This document shows positions 42,025 through 53,000 of a stretch of 64,000 bases of DNA, in pieces. The number at the start of each line of letters is the position of its first letter. Position 1 is the stretch's first letter. The position numbers and the translations under genes are program-made. Source of the stretch: Scleromitrula shiraiana (taxonomy: Eukaryota > Ascomycota > Leotiomycetes > Helotiales > Sclerotiniaceae); the NCBI GenBank assembly GCA_028455995.1, contig JABELC010000003.1, forward strand, positions 3,782,001-3,846,000, given 5' to 3'. The notes beneath the pieces were generated by a model that was not told the origin of the DNA, made no database searches, and was given only the letters and a program-made list of their open reading frames with translations.

Positions 42025-42824
42025 AAAATTCAAAGAAATGAGTATAAGACCTCGAGAAATAAGAAGTATGGAGCTACGTAAGAAGTTGCAGCAGAGGCAG
42101 AAGATGCAGCAGAGGCAGAAGCTGCAGCAGAAGTAGAAGGAAAAGAGGAAGAAGGAGAATCATAATAGAATGGTAATTATAATTCCTTTTTTTTTCATAT
42201 TTGTACTGTACCTTTACCTTTACCTTTATATTCATCTTCATTTTCATTTCTTCATCTCAAATTTACACCGATTTCGACGACTAGTATTATTATTTCGATT
42301 ATTTAATAATTAACTTCCCCTCCCCCTCCTCCTTTAGATCTTTATTAGATTCACCAAGATCTTCTTAGACCATGACTACGACGCTAGAATGAGTTGTTAG
42401 TTCGGTTTTCTTCGGTTTAAGAAAAAGTTGGTATCAGCTTTCATTAGCGCCAATCGGGTCAGAAAGGTATGATAAGATCAAAATAACTTGCGATAAGAGA
42501 GATATACCAACGATAAGCCGCGATAGTCCTCGGCGCTTTAAGTATCAAGCCCCTCACTCTTCTAATTCTACTCATGTTGGCGATTCAAATCCATCAATAT
42601 CAATACTTTTCTCCGAAATCGCTGGGTCTGATCTTTCTTATATAAATTTCTTCTTTTCTTTTTAAGTATATATACATCTGGAAGTACCTCTTTTTTTGTA
42701 CTCTTCTTCTCAAGTTTCTTGTTATAAATCTTCATATACCCCATATCATTCAGCCACCGAGAAAGGAAAGCAACATCACTCTAGTACGAATATACTAAGC
42801 AAAACAGCGATCATATCAAACATC
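42025..42824. other. Upstream region of the proline dehydrogenase gene
   Basis: It begins with the 3' flank and the Ala/Glu-coding GCAGAG repeats at about 42088-42135. CTTTACC repeats (about 42210-42228) and pyrimidine-rich sequence follow. No separate gene. Confidence 0.45.
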
Positions 42825-44419
42825 ATGATGGGGCTACATTCCCAAAGAGTAATACTATATTCAAATAAGGGAAAAGTTTTATTGTTTGCTACAAAATATA
42901 GACAATTGTCTTCGAGAACATCTCCTTTACAATCAACTACTGCTACTGGCACTTATACAAATGATGCTTCTTCATCTCCATTACCTATTTCTGTTGATCC
43001 AACATTGACAACTACCACAACAAATTCAGGAACTGTGTCAAAAATTAGTCCGCTTTCCATATTACCTCTCAGTGCAGTAGTAAGATCGTTAGCTATTATG
43101 TCAGTTTCTTCATCTCCAGTAAGTTGGATCTCTCGCCCTTCTCACCAACCTACAAATCTAACCAACCCACTTAGATACTTCTCTCCCCATCTTTAAAAAT
43201 AATGTCCCTACTCGCCCATACCACCTCCCCCTTCCTCTCCCCAGACCACAACCCCATCCTCCGCTTCTTCCTCAAAAAAACCTTTTACCGTCAATTCTGC
43301 GCCGGGGAAACACCCCCCGAAGTGCAATCCACCATCCGCTCTCTAAAATCCCTAGGATACACCGGCGTCTTCCTCTGCTACGCCCGAGAAGTCGAATCCC
43401 CCAAGGACGCACCCGCTCCATCCATCCTCTCCGAATCCGACATCTCGAAATGCATCAAGCAGGAGATTGAACCCTGGGCTGCGGGGACACTGGAAACGGT
43501 TAATTTATCCGCGCCGGGAGATTTCGTCGCGGTCAAGTTTTCGGGGGCGGGCACGCTGGCGCTTCATGCGTTGGAGAATCAGTTGGATCCGCCTCCGGCG
43601 ATGAGGAAGGCTATTGATGCGATTTGCGCTTTGGGGAAGGAGAGGGGCGTCAAGGTTGTTTTTGATGCGGAACATGCGGCTGTGCAGAAGGGCATTGATA
43701 AGTGGACGTTGGAATATATGAAGATGTATAATGAGACTGGGATTGGAGGCGCCAAGATCTGGGGTACTTATCAAGCTTATTTGAAGGGATGTCCTGCGGT
43801 ATTGAGCCAGCATCTTAAGGAGGCGAAGGAGGGTGGTTGGACATTGGGTGTTAAGTTGGTGAGAGGCGCGTACTTGGGTAGTGATCCCCGGGAAATCATC
43901 TGGGATACAAAAGACGATACGGATAAATGTTATGATTCCGTCGCCGAGGCATTGGTCAAGCGGCAATACAACGAGATGTTGAAACCGAGCGGAGAAAAGG
44001 GCGAGGGGTTCCCAATGGTGGATGTGGCGCTCGCGGGTCATAACCATGAGTCTGTGAGGAAGATCATGCGGATCCGCAAGGAACAGGCGGAGAAGGGGGA
44101 GGAGAGAGTCGATCTTTGTTATGCGCAGTTGCAGGGGATGGCGGATGAGGTTTCTACCGAGCTGGTTATGGAGGGGAAAGTGGCGGAGGAAAATAGGGGG
44201 ATTAGTGGGACGGAGAGGGGTAAGGAGGTTAAGGGAGCGAAGGATATCGATATTCCTAAGGCGTATAAATATCTCACTTGGGGGACGACGGGTGAGTGTA
44301 TGAAATATCTTTTGAGGAGAGCGTATGAAAATAGAGATGCGGTGGGGAGGACTAGAGAGGGAAGAAATGAGATGGCTAGGGAGTTGGGGAGAAGGGTTAG
44401 AGGCTTATTTGGTTTTTAA
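42825..44419 (+). CDS. PUT1: Proline dehydrogenase, mitochondrial
   Basis: Exons 42825-43118 and 43175-44419, with a 56 bp GTAAGT...TTAG intron in phase 0, give 512 residues. The start MMGLHSQRVILYSNKGK is the first ATG in frame and opens a basic mitochondrial presequence (KYRQLSSRTSPLQ). The FAD barrel shows ILRFFLKKTFYRQFCAGE, VVFDAEHAAVQKGIDKWT, KLVRGAYLGSDPR, ALAGHNHESV, YAQLQGMADEVS and YLLRRAYENRDAV, the last being the conserved substrate-binding helix. It oxidises proline to pyrroline-5-carboxylate in the matrix, the first step of proline use as nitrogen source. The second exon starts extremely C-rich and turns G-rich near 43450. Confidence 0.94.
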
Positions 44420-44887
44420 GAGTTGGGGATTTGGGAATATGGGAGTGAGGAGTGGGAGTTGGATATCACTGGCGCGAGATGGAATTAGATGATTGCTTGA
44501 GCGGTTATTTGGGTTGTGTGGGATAGTGCATTAAATTGCAATGCGTACGATAGCATAGCATAGCATAGCGCGGGTAGTCTGGGTTGCTTTGCGTTGGATT
44601 TGGTTTTTGTTGGAGTGTATAGGACTGATTGGTTGCTTTGTTTTTAGAACATATTGATTTGAAATGAAATGAAATGTTCCATTACACTTCTTGAACGACT
44701 TTCTCATTCCTACTCAATTCGTTCTTTGTCACCGTCTATATGCAGCACGGTATACAAAGAGCCAACCCATTCCATCTATGCTTCCAAAGTCCTCAAAATT
44801 TCCGCTATACAAATTAACTCATCCCATCGTATCATCATCCATCATCAAATGATATCCGCAAACGTAAACCGAATCCCATCTACACCC
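44420..44887. other. Convergent 3' spacer
   Basis: Separates the convergent proline dehydrogenase and SLX4 genes. ATAGC repeats lie at about 44551-44570. No gene. Confidence 0.5.
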
Positions 44888-47617
44888 TCAAAGCCTCCTC
44901 CTCTCCTTACCCCCTCTAGCCGTCTCCTTCCACAAACAACAAACACTCCTACTCTCACACCACCTCTTCACAACCTTCGGCTCCACCTCCCCATCCCACC
45001 CGACCTTCCCCAACGCCCCTTCATTCAACCAAATCGTTAAATCCTCCAGGATAATGGGATCGTACAGAAGCATCTTCTCGTACCAACTTGGTTTCATGGG
45101 GTCGGGTGATGGGGGTGCGCGTGTTACGGCGTGGGAGATGTAGGAGAAGAGTTGGGTTTGTTCGGCTGAGGAGGTGAGTGAGGTTTCGGAGTCGGAGTCG
45201 GGATCGTTGGTTAGGTTGGTTGGGGGTAATAGCGGTAGGGAGGTGGAGGTTTCGTTGAGAATTTGTGATGAGAGGTGGGAGGGTAGTGGAGTGAGTGTTG
45301 AGTCGGAATCGGATATGTCTTCTGGTGGGTGTTTTGCTTTCTTTGATTTGTTTGGTGTTCGGATGTGTGATAATGGGGTGTCACTGTCCATTTCCAGGTA
45401 CTCGACCGTATCGGTTATTTTATGTTTTGTCTTAGATTTGGTTATAGGTGACTTGTTAGAATCAGTTATGCTATCTTTTCTTGGCCTGCCGCGAGCTCGT
45501 TTAGGAGATTGTGCGAGAGGTTCGGTCGAAAGTGCACTTTGACTGGCATCTTTAGATCCCTCTAATCGTGCCTTTTGAATAGGAATATTGCCCTGGAGAA
45601 CTCCCAGCGCTGGTCTATTGCTACTTTCCCAACACTGTCCTAGTAATTCAACCATCTTCTTTCGACTTTTGATCGGTTTAAACTTGAACTTCTCAATCTC
45701 TCTAACTAATTGTAGATCTGACAATAGATTGAAATCGGGCATTTCTGCTTTATCAAATCCAATTGCCGCCTTCTTCTTAGGCGTAGGCTTCTTTGCTGTT
45801 GTCGATGATTTAGTCGCCTTTTTCCGTGGAGACGATGTAGAGATACCTCTAGATCCACTTGCAGGACTACTTAAGAGCTGTGATCTGATAGACATCTCAA
45901 CAGGTCCTAGTTGTCTAGATTCCACTTGCGTAGATGGTGGTCGATCTGATTCGATGTCGTCAATATCAATCCAGCCATCACTCACAGGAGGTTGTAGGGA
46001 CGAAGATAAATGTGTTGAGATGATGCGATTTTGTGGTTTCGCAACCGGTGTTTGAGCGAGATTCACCGTTTCAACGTCCATAAGTTCCCCTTGATCATCT
46101 CGAGCTGCTACAGACCAAAGATTCCTCCTAGCAGTAACAGCAGCTTTCGCGCGATCGGCTATTTTCGATCGCGGGGAAGCAAATGGATCATAGTCGTCGT
46201 CAACTTCATTAGAAGCTTGCATTGCTTCATGTAGATCTCGCAATAAGGTTGGAGAATCTTCTCGTGCTAATTGACTCGAGGTACCAAACACAAAATCTTG
46301 ATTGCTCACTTGTTTTAATGCGGACTCCGGTGAGAGGAGAATTGGTTCAGCTGCAGTTCCTTTTTTGAATCTTGGCAATGCTTTTATGGGATTCTTAGAT
46401 CCAGGTTTCGCAGGCACTTTGAATTCATCGCTAGTTGTTTCGCTGTTGTCATTCCCAAGTGGGAAATACTGTAATAATGATGCCGCATCAGGCATAGATT
46501 CATCAGTCTCCTCAGGTGCATAGGCAGCTGTTGCAAGCTCTGTAATAGTTCTCGCCTTCTTTTTTGTTGCTTTCTCCTTTGCTGCAGGTACAGTTATTGT
46601 GGAAATATTAGTCTCGACTAGTTCAAGCAATTTGCGCTTTCTTGTCACTGTAGGTTCACTAGATATCCTCTTCTCGACAGAATTGCCATTTTTGCTACTG
46701 AACCCAAAATTTCCCAGCAACTTAGCAAAACCTTGACTACTAACTTCCGGGGAGTCGATAGATTCCAGATCGATGGGAGCCGATGTTGGCTTTGCGGGAG
46801 TCCAGTCTTTTCTTCTCTTAACAGCCGCTGTTAAACCAGATCCTTGGCCCAGACATTGTTCTAGTTCAGTCGCTCCTTTGTCACTGGCGAAATGTTTACT
46901 CACAGACTCATCTGAGGGGACATCAACTTTGTCGGAGGTTGAATATGAGGTACTCTTGGATTTGGACACTCGACCCTTCAATATTTTTGATTGCGCTACC
47001 CCGTCTCCATCCGCTTTCTTGGCTCGCGGCTTCCGGACCGTTTTTTCTTTCGGCACGATTTCACCATTTATATCTACTTCGGTTTTCTTCGCTCTAGGCT
47101 TACGAGGTACTTTTTCTTTCACGATATCTTCAGTTATATCATTTGCTTTCTTGGCCCTAGGCTTCCGTGGTTTCTTCTCAGCCACTGGCACACCCTCCGC
47201 ACCATCCTCCTCCTTTTTCTTTGTAGATTTTCGAGGAGCTTTTGCCACTTTATCAACCGCATCACCGTTGTCTGTTTTTGTAGGCTCTTTTTTTGTAGGC
47301 TTCCGCACGACCTTAGCCTTGACAAGCTTCCCTTCTTCTCCTCCACCATCATAAACTGCAGTCGTTGTAATTGTTCTGAAAGCTTCAATACCCTGTAAGG
47401 ACTCGATGGAACCTTTCCGTAGTAGACTCGATGCGCTCGTAAAGGTAGAGAGTGCGGCAGCAGGAACCGATGAAGAATGACTACCCGATCGTAAACTCGG
47501 TCTCCTTCTCTCTTTAAATAAAGCACTTGGCGAAGGAAGAGGCGATGAGGACATATTGCAGGATGTAAATTTGGGAGGAGAGGAGGAGGAGATCATAACA
47601 ATATCCTTTGATGCCAT
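44888..47617 (-). CDS. SLX4: Structure-specific endonuclease scaffold subunit SLX4
   Basis: One exon, 909 residues from ATG 47617 (MASKDIVMISSSSPPKF). A longer in-frame stretch upstream has no ATG. The first two thirds are disordered and basic, with three or four AT-hook-like repeats KKPRKPRAKKA/PRKPRAKK at about residues 120-210. A conserved C-terminal part starts near residue 625 with LLSDLQLVREIEKFKFKPIK and SRKKMVELLGQCW, the SAP-like region of fungal Slx4. The last 65 residues (WYEKMLLYDPIILEDLTIWLNEGALGKVG ... VVKRWCESRSVCCLW) form the Slx1-binding domain. It scaffolds the Slx1-Slx4 nuclease that resolves branched DNA in the nucleus. The final 450 bases show the C-rich to G-rich switch on the + strand. 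Confidence 0.93.
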   Translation of the reverse strand: MASKDIVMISSSSPPKFTSCNMSSSPLPSPSALFKERRRPSLRSGSHSSSVPAAALSTFTSASSLLRKGSIESLQGIEAFRTITTTAVYDGGGEEGKLVKAKVVRKPTKKEPTKTDNGDAVDKVAKAPRKSTKKKEEDGAEGVPVAEKKPRKPRAKKANDITEDIVKEKVPRKPRAKKTEVDINGEIVPKEKTVRKPRAKKADGDGVAQSKILKGRVSKSKSTSYSTSDKVDVPSDESVSKHFASDKGATELEQCLGQGSGLTAAVKRRKDWTPAKPTSAPIDLESIDSPEVSSQGFAKLLGNFGFSSKNGNSVEKRISSEPTVTRKRKLLELVETNISTITVPAAKEKATKKKARTITELATAAYAPEETDESMPDAASLLQYFPLGNDNSETTSDEFKVPAKPGSKNPIKALPRFKKGTAAEPILLSPESALKQVSNQDFVFGTSSQLAREDSPTLLRDLHEAMQASNEVDDDYDPFASPRSKIADRAKAAVTARRNLWSVAARDDQGELMDVETVNLAQTPVAKPQNRIISTHLSSSLQPPVSDGWIDIDDIESDRPPSTQVESRQLGPVEMSIRSQLLSSPASGSRGISTSSPRKKATKSSTTAKKPTPKKKAAIGFDKAEMPDFNLLSDLQLVREIEKFKFKPIKSRKKMVELLGQCWESSNRPALGVLQGNIPIQKARLEGSKDASQSALSTEPLAQSPKRARGRPRKDSITDSNKSPITKSKTKHKITDTVEYLEMDSDTPLSHIRTPNKSKKAKHPPEDISDSDSTLTPLPSHLSSQILNETSTSLPLLPPTNLTNDPDSDSETSLTSSAEQTQLFSYISHAVTRAPPSPDPMKPSWYEKMLLYDPIILEDLTIWLNEGALGKVGWDGEVEPKVVKRWCESRSVCCLWKETARGGKERRRL

Positions 47618-48047
47618 AATGCTGCTGCCAAAATAATATCTGCGACGAGCGCAATTGGCTAAAAATAGAAGGCGCGACACGGTGAGTTCAATGAATGTTC
47701 ACATTTAATATACTTGAGTTTGCAATTATCAGCTGTTGTTAAATTTTCCTTCATTTCTTCATTGAAGAATTCATATCGATAAGACGTTTTTGTTTACATG
47801 CGCGCCAAGGATGCATGAAAGCGGGTGCGCGAGTCAGCTCGAGATCCCCACGAAGTCACATGCGAGTAATGTTGAAGCCTCAATTGAAAGGCTACAAGGC
47901 TATCAAAGAATTCTCGCTAAACTGATGCCCTCATTTTCAAGCCCCACGAAAAATAACATCGAATTTCAACCTTGACGCCTTCAACGACAACGACAATTTA
48001 AAGAACCTTCCAAAACCTCTTCCTCATTCAATCAACAAGTCGCAAAA
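47618..48047. other. Divergent promoter of SLX4 and eS21
   Basis: A 430 bp bidirectional intergenic region. It holds a 61-codon frame without features. No clear core motif was identified. Confidence 0.45.
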
Positions 48048-48419
48048 ATGGAAAACGACAAGGGAGAACTCGTCGATCTGTATGTCATTGTTCCTTTATT
48101 TCACAATCATGTTTTCTCGATCGCGACGAAGAAATGGAAGGATTGAAGGAAAGGAGGAGCAAAATCTAATCATGATCTTAATAGTTACGTCCCACGTAAG
48201 TGCAGCGCCACCAACCGCATCATCAAGGCCAAGGACCACGGATCTGTCCAAATTTCCATCGCAAAAGTCGACGAGAACGGACGAGTTACTGGCGAGAACC
48301 AAGTTTACGCTCTTTGCGGATTCGTACGAGCAATGGGAGAGAGCGATGACTCCTTGAACAGATTGGCACAACGTGATGGTTTGTTGAAGAATGTCTGGAG
48401 CGGTCAAAGCCAAAGATAA
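48048..48419 (+). CDS. RPS21: 40S ribosomal protein eS21
   Basis: Exon 48048-48079 (MENDKGELVDL) joins exon 48185-48419 across a 105 bp GTATGT...ATAG intron to give 88 residues. YVPRKCSATNRIIKAKDHGS, VQISIAKVDENGRVTG, YALCGFVRAMGESDDSLNRLAQRDGLL match the whole of the family, whose usual length is 82-88 residues. It is a small-subunit component needed for 18S rRNA processing. Codon choice is C-rich, as in highly expressed genes. Longer open frames on both strands in the intron region are not real. Confidence 0.96.
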
Positions 48420-49191
48420 ATTTGCGCTTTTCGGTTACTTTCGGTACGATTACTTCTTATTTGTGTATGGGTCATGAATGATGGAAATAGAAACTGATCT
48501 GTGCAAATAGATTTGGCAGTTCATCTGGGTTGGATGGGTAGAATGGTATCGAGGAATGATAGATGTATATCTGATGAAGGAATAATGGGCTTAGTTGGCA
48601 TTTGTTTGCTAGAATAGTCACACTTCACATTGTGATTACGAATCGACAACCTTTCCACATCCATATATACGTTTTCATGGTTTTTCTTAGTGACAGTTGT
48701 GCGAATTTATAATGTACTACGCAATCGACAACGGCTTTTCGAAACTTCTCGAACTACACTCCACAGTGATATAATTGTTCGAGGAGTCAGATTGCTATCT
48801 TGATGGTTGCACAAACCTCGATAGCGGGATAAGCCGGAGATTGATAATATTCTGGCCTTCTGAAGAGCTGTGACGTTAGAGCATCTCGTCGGAGCACAGA
48901 TACGGGCTGGACATGATTTCTTGGTATGAATCGAATTAATAAACTATCTCATTTTTACTATGAACCTCACAAAGCCCATACAAATCTGGGAAGAACTATT
49001 AATTTTATTGCAGAAGCTCCCTACTAACATCCAGTGCGCGAACCCTACAAACATCTATTGTTGGCCATCGAAAACTAGAAATCCAACTCCCAGCCTATTA
49101 TACAGCGAACAAACTCTCGAGCCAAAAAAAAACAAATAGAAAGAAAGACGTGTTGAGCAAGCCGCCACGTGCAAATAAATACTTGATCTTA
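48420..49191. other. Spacer downstream of eS21
   Basis: The 3' flanks of the convergent eS21 gene and the small membrane protein gene. No gene or repeat is recognised. Confidence 0.5.
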
Positions 49192-49686
49192 TCAATTTAT
49201 ACCGCAAAGATTCATGCATCCCTCGAGGATAAACAAGCCGCCAATCATCATGCACAATGTGGCAGTTATGGCGAATGAATCCATCAGGAACTCGCGTGTA
49301 GCCAAAAATTTACCAAACTCGGTGTATAGTGCTACGCACATCAAGAGCGCACCAGGAATAGCCATCTAAAAACCATCAGTATTTGGCAATTGTGATAATG
49401 GGGAGCACGAATACATACCAGCGTTAGGAGGAAACGCATAGTTGTGATGACCTTTCTGGAACGACTTTCCTCAGCCTGAGAACGTTAGCGTTATGGCCTT
49501 TTTAAAAGTTTTCACAATATTGTTTCGGCTCCATTTTGATCACCATCCCACTCCTCCCACTTTATCAATATCCCATCCCAAGATCATTAAGGATATTCTA
49601 AAAAATTACTCGTACTGAGATACTTATGAATACGAACTTGGTAGACTTACGGTTACTGCTGGGGCTGGGGCTGCATCACCGAACAT
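49192..49686 (-). CDS. Small two-helix membrane protein, three exons
   Basis: Exons 49686-49651 (MFGDAAPAPAVT), 49475-49419 (AEESRSRKVITTMRFLLTL) and 49365-49192 join in phase 0 to 88 residues. Donors are GTAAGT and GTATGT, and acceptors end CTCAG and TTTAG. A basic patch precedes a first hydrophobic helix (MRFLLTLMAIPGALLMCVALY). A short charged loop, EFGKFLATREF, leads to a second helix (SFAITATLCMMIGGLFILEGCM). All three exons are too short to stand out as open frames; the consistent phases and helix layout support the model. The family is not recognised; mitochondrial or ER membrane is plausible. Confidence 0.65.
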
Positions 49687-50847
49687 GATGTTTATTCTGT
49701 GGTCTTCGCCCCTCGAACGGCTCTATAGACTTATCAGCCTTGCAGTTTCTTTAAGGAACGACTAGTCCTTGATTTTTCAATTCATGTCTGGACATGAATA
49801 TTGGAAAAGTGTTTCTATTTATGTGACATCGGCTCAATGAAGTTTATTGAAGAAAGAATTCTGCACGTACATATTTATCGCGGAGCATGCGATCTAATGT
49901 TTGCTTTCTGAGATGAACGGCAGCACCACAACGACGAAAATGGTTACTATAGTGTGTAAGTATGGATCATTAAAGTTACACCGATCGGGGACTGAGTTGA
50001 TGTTTTACCGTTTCATTCTTTGTTGCTCAGTTACGATCTCATTGCTAGCCGCGCCAGAGACATTTGGAAATGTACTTCTTGTGTGCTGTGTACGCTTTGA
50101 TTTATCGAATTAGTTGGTTGTTGGATGAGCAATCATGAATGTGGAAGAGATCAAATACCTGAAGTGGTGCCATTATGCAAATGTAGTTGATGAACTTTTG
50201 TTAAAAGATCTTGGTGAGATGGAATGGTTACGTCACAAGTGCTGATGGGGTATGTTAAGTTATATTAATAAACCTGCAAAGCTCTTTTATAAATGGAAAA
50301 TAAAAGGACAGGTTAGAAGAGAATCATCTACGGGAAATGCGATATGCACCTTTAAACGCTACTAGTACTATGGTAGAGTACGGGAAGTAAAGTATTTACT
50401 ACGAGAGAACATCTTGAGAAGATCAAATTCATTCAGATTGTTAAACTGCAACATTCACTACACACTTTAGTTGATATGGAGAGAATATTTGTGTCGTAAG
50501 AAGGGGTCGATCTTGACCGTATAAAAAATAATTGATACATAGACCGGAGATCCATTCAATGCAAATTAGTCTACTAAAATTTCACACAAACTTTCCTCCA
50601 CTTGTTGATATCGCCTTAAGTGTTCTTCGCTGGTGACGCCATATGGCGAATATGAACACGATCCAGCAGCTGGCGACACAACCATCTCAAGCTTTAGTTA
50701 TTATTTCAAGATGTTTCTGAATGCAAATTACTGAAGTGTTGAAGATGCCTTGAACTAACATACAATCACTTTTCTAACCAGACCGAAGGCAGAATGTATG
50801 CTTCAACGTCTTTGTACTTTCGCATATCTATCTAACTAACGCAATCT
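49687..50847. other. Spacer before the SDR relic
   Basis: A 70-codon frame (49901-50113) has no features. No other gene is seen. ACTAGTACTA-like sequence occurs near 50361. Confidence 0.45.
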
Positions 50848-51170
50848 GTTGTCATAACCGGTCCAAGTGAAAGCGGTATATGTGCCGGGTCTTCAATCAC
50901 TCTCGCCTCTTCAGATTCCAATCAAATCACTATTGTCGGCCGAAATGAAACCAAGACCACTTCTGTGATTATCGTTATTAAAATATCTCCTCAAGAACAA
51001 GAGTGTAGGATAAGGAGCAGAAAAAATAGAGGCGTCGACAAACAAGATCCATTTTCTCATTAATAACGCCGGTATCATGGCGGTAAGAAGCTAAACCACA
51101 TCTATCGATGGCTTCAAAAGTCAATTTGCAGCCAACTACGGTCACTTCCTTCTCACCAAGCTTTTGACGT
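50848..51170 (+). pseudogene. Short-chain dehydrogenase/reductase relic
   Basis: The frame reads VVITGPSESGICAGSSITLA then QITIVGRNETKT, resembling the N-terminal Rossmann fold with a decayed glycine motif. After a frame change it reads IHFLINNAGIMA, the NNAG motif of SDR enzymes. After a TAA it continues DGFKSQFAANYGHFLLTKLL. The segment between the cofactor strand and NNAG is shortened, and everything after KLL (catalytic YxxxK included) is missing. An oxidoreductase gene fragment, certainly non-functional. Confidence 0.75.
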
Positions 51171-51831
51171 TTCATGATATCGGGTCAGGGACCCTGACAC
51201 GCCGTCTCTTCTCTATGATTCAGTACTCTCAAACAATAGACTAGTATTTACTAAATTCTAGCTAATAAATTACTTTAAAAATGTGCCAAAGTTTTTTTAA
51301 GACATTAGCATAATAATCTTTGATACAGTCCAAAAACGAGAATTGAATAGACTCGCAATAAAAGCTTTCTTTTTGTATTAAAGAGAAAAAGTACATCATC
51401 TATAAGATTTTTCTGATATGAGGGGTGGCATGTAGTACCTCCGGTACTACAAAAAATCCCAGAAATAGATTTACTTTTACAGAGTAAAACATCTCTAGCC
51501 ATTTAAAAAATTCATCACATCACCCTCTTGTATAGAAAAAGGTTGTATCAGTTTTCGAACATCGTTCTTCTTTACAAATTTAAGTATTGGAACTCGGGAG
51601 GATCTTCATCCTGACTTGTAATTTTGGATAAATTGTAAATGGGCTAGGGTATAGATTACTGCAGCTTATTAGGGCCCCCAAACTTCTTCTATTCTCGATT
51701 TCTTGTTGCTTATATAGATATGGTAAACCCATTTGTAGATTTTGAATATAAATTTCCCGATTTTCCGTTACTTGGAACTCTGAGCCTACAGTCAGGCATC
51801 AAACAAACATTCGATGATTTATTCCGCCGAG
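51171..51831. other. Spacer upstream of the type I membrane protein gene
   Basis: AT-rich with no credible coding region. The frame starting at 51720 only precedes the signal peptide of the next gene in another register. Confidence 0.45.
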
Positions 51832-53000
51832 ATGATGTTTTTGTCGTTCCTTGTCATTCATTCCATTCAAATCCCAATATGCCAAGCGGAAATCTTCTTC
51901 AAATCACCTTCAATGGGAGAAATAGTCAATCCGGGCACATATAGTATACATGCTAGCGATGACGGGATAGTACCCACGGTCGATCAATTCGCTGCTGGAG
52001 GTTGGGATGTAATTCTTTTCACGGGAAACGATACTGCGCCTGTGAGTTTATTATCCGTCAGATGGTTTCACGCGAAATCATCTGGTATTGAGAGAACTAG
52101 TTGAGGAATTCATAATAAATTTTGCATGTAGCATCTGATCTGGCCATATGCTTTAAAAGGTTGGAAGATGACAGACCCATCGACTCAATCTCCACCAATT
52201 AATATCAGAGCAACTTCTACTCCAAGTTTAAAAGACAAATAGTAAGAGAACTTTTAGTTCCTCTTCTTCCTCTCCATTTAAACTCTAGCAGTATTGACCA
52301 TAATAGTTTCTTTGGTTACCGCTCATACCTGCTGGCCAACCAATCCATTTGGGTAACAACCTTCTCGGATCGATTTACCTTGACAAACATGACGGGATCT
52401 TCAAATTTGTTGCCGGGTGATGTCATTGCAGCAAATAACAATGTGAGCTCCACAACAGCTCCAAAGAGATTGATCTCCTGTGGAGCAGAAGAGGGAGGGA
52501 AGTGCGATGAGAATGTCTTGAAAAACCTAGGACTGGGCGAATTCACAGACAGTCCTGCGAGTATTACTACTAGTTCTCTACCTACAAGTACAACAGCAAC
52601 ATTTCAAATAACGACAACTGCAGCTATGTCGATTTTGGGGAATACAAGTTCCCCGACAGGAAATCAAGAGACTAGCACTACCACTGACAATAAAATACAT
52701 GGAGGAGCAATCGCCGGAATAGCTATCGGCGTTCTAGTAGGATTGATTGTTGTCCTTATTGCAATATTCATTTTTATGAGATCAACAAGAAGAGAGAGAT
52801 CAAAAACAGAAGTAATGAGAAATGCAGATGGTCTGGAAGTGAAGACAAAGGGTGCATTTTGGGAAAAGGCAATTTATGGAGGGAGCACGGAAAATCTGAT
52901 CGATAGTAAGGAAAGGCCAGTGGAATTGGAAAGTGCCAGATTTCATGAGATGGACTCTGATCAACGTCATTTGGCAGTGGAAATGCCGGGTAATTCGTGA
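51832..53000 (+). CDS. Type I single-span membrane protein with secreted ectodomain
   Basis: Exons 51832-52041, 52132-52241 and 52292-53000 (donors GTGAGT and GTAAGA) join in frame to 342 residues. A signal peptide (MMFLSFLVIHSIQIPICQA) precedes an ectodomain with FKSPSMGEIVNPGTYSI, GGWDVILFTGNDTA, IWPYALKGWKM and FFGYRSYLLANQSIWVT. A Ser/Thr-rich stalk (ITTSSLPTSTTATFQITTTAA) follows, then one membrane helix (GGAIAGIAIGVLVGLIVVLIAIFIFM) and a cytosolic tail of about 85 residues. The layout is that of WSC/Mid2-like wall sensors, but no WSC cysteine pattern is present. An in-frame ATG at 51814 would add six residues. Function unknown. Confidence 0.75.

Noticed and set aside
43505..44047. 180-codon minus-strand frame inside proline dehydrogenase
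   Set aside because: It is antisense to a securely identified enzyme and opened by its G-rich codon use.
46773..47398. Two long + strand frames opposite SLX4
   Set aside because: They are antisense shadows of the basic low-complexity repeats of SLX4; the amino acid patterns are Phe/Ser-rich artefacts.
48082..48413. Frames on both strands over the eS21 gene
   Set aside because: They run through the intron and are out of register with the ribosomal protein, which accounts for the exons fully.
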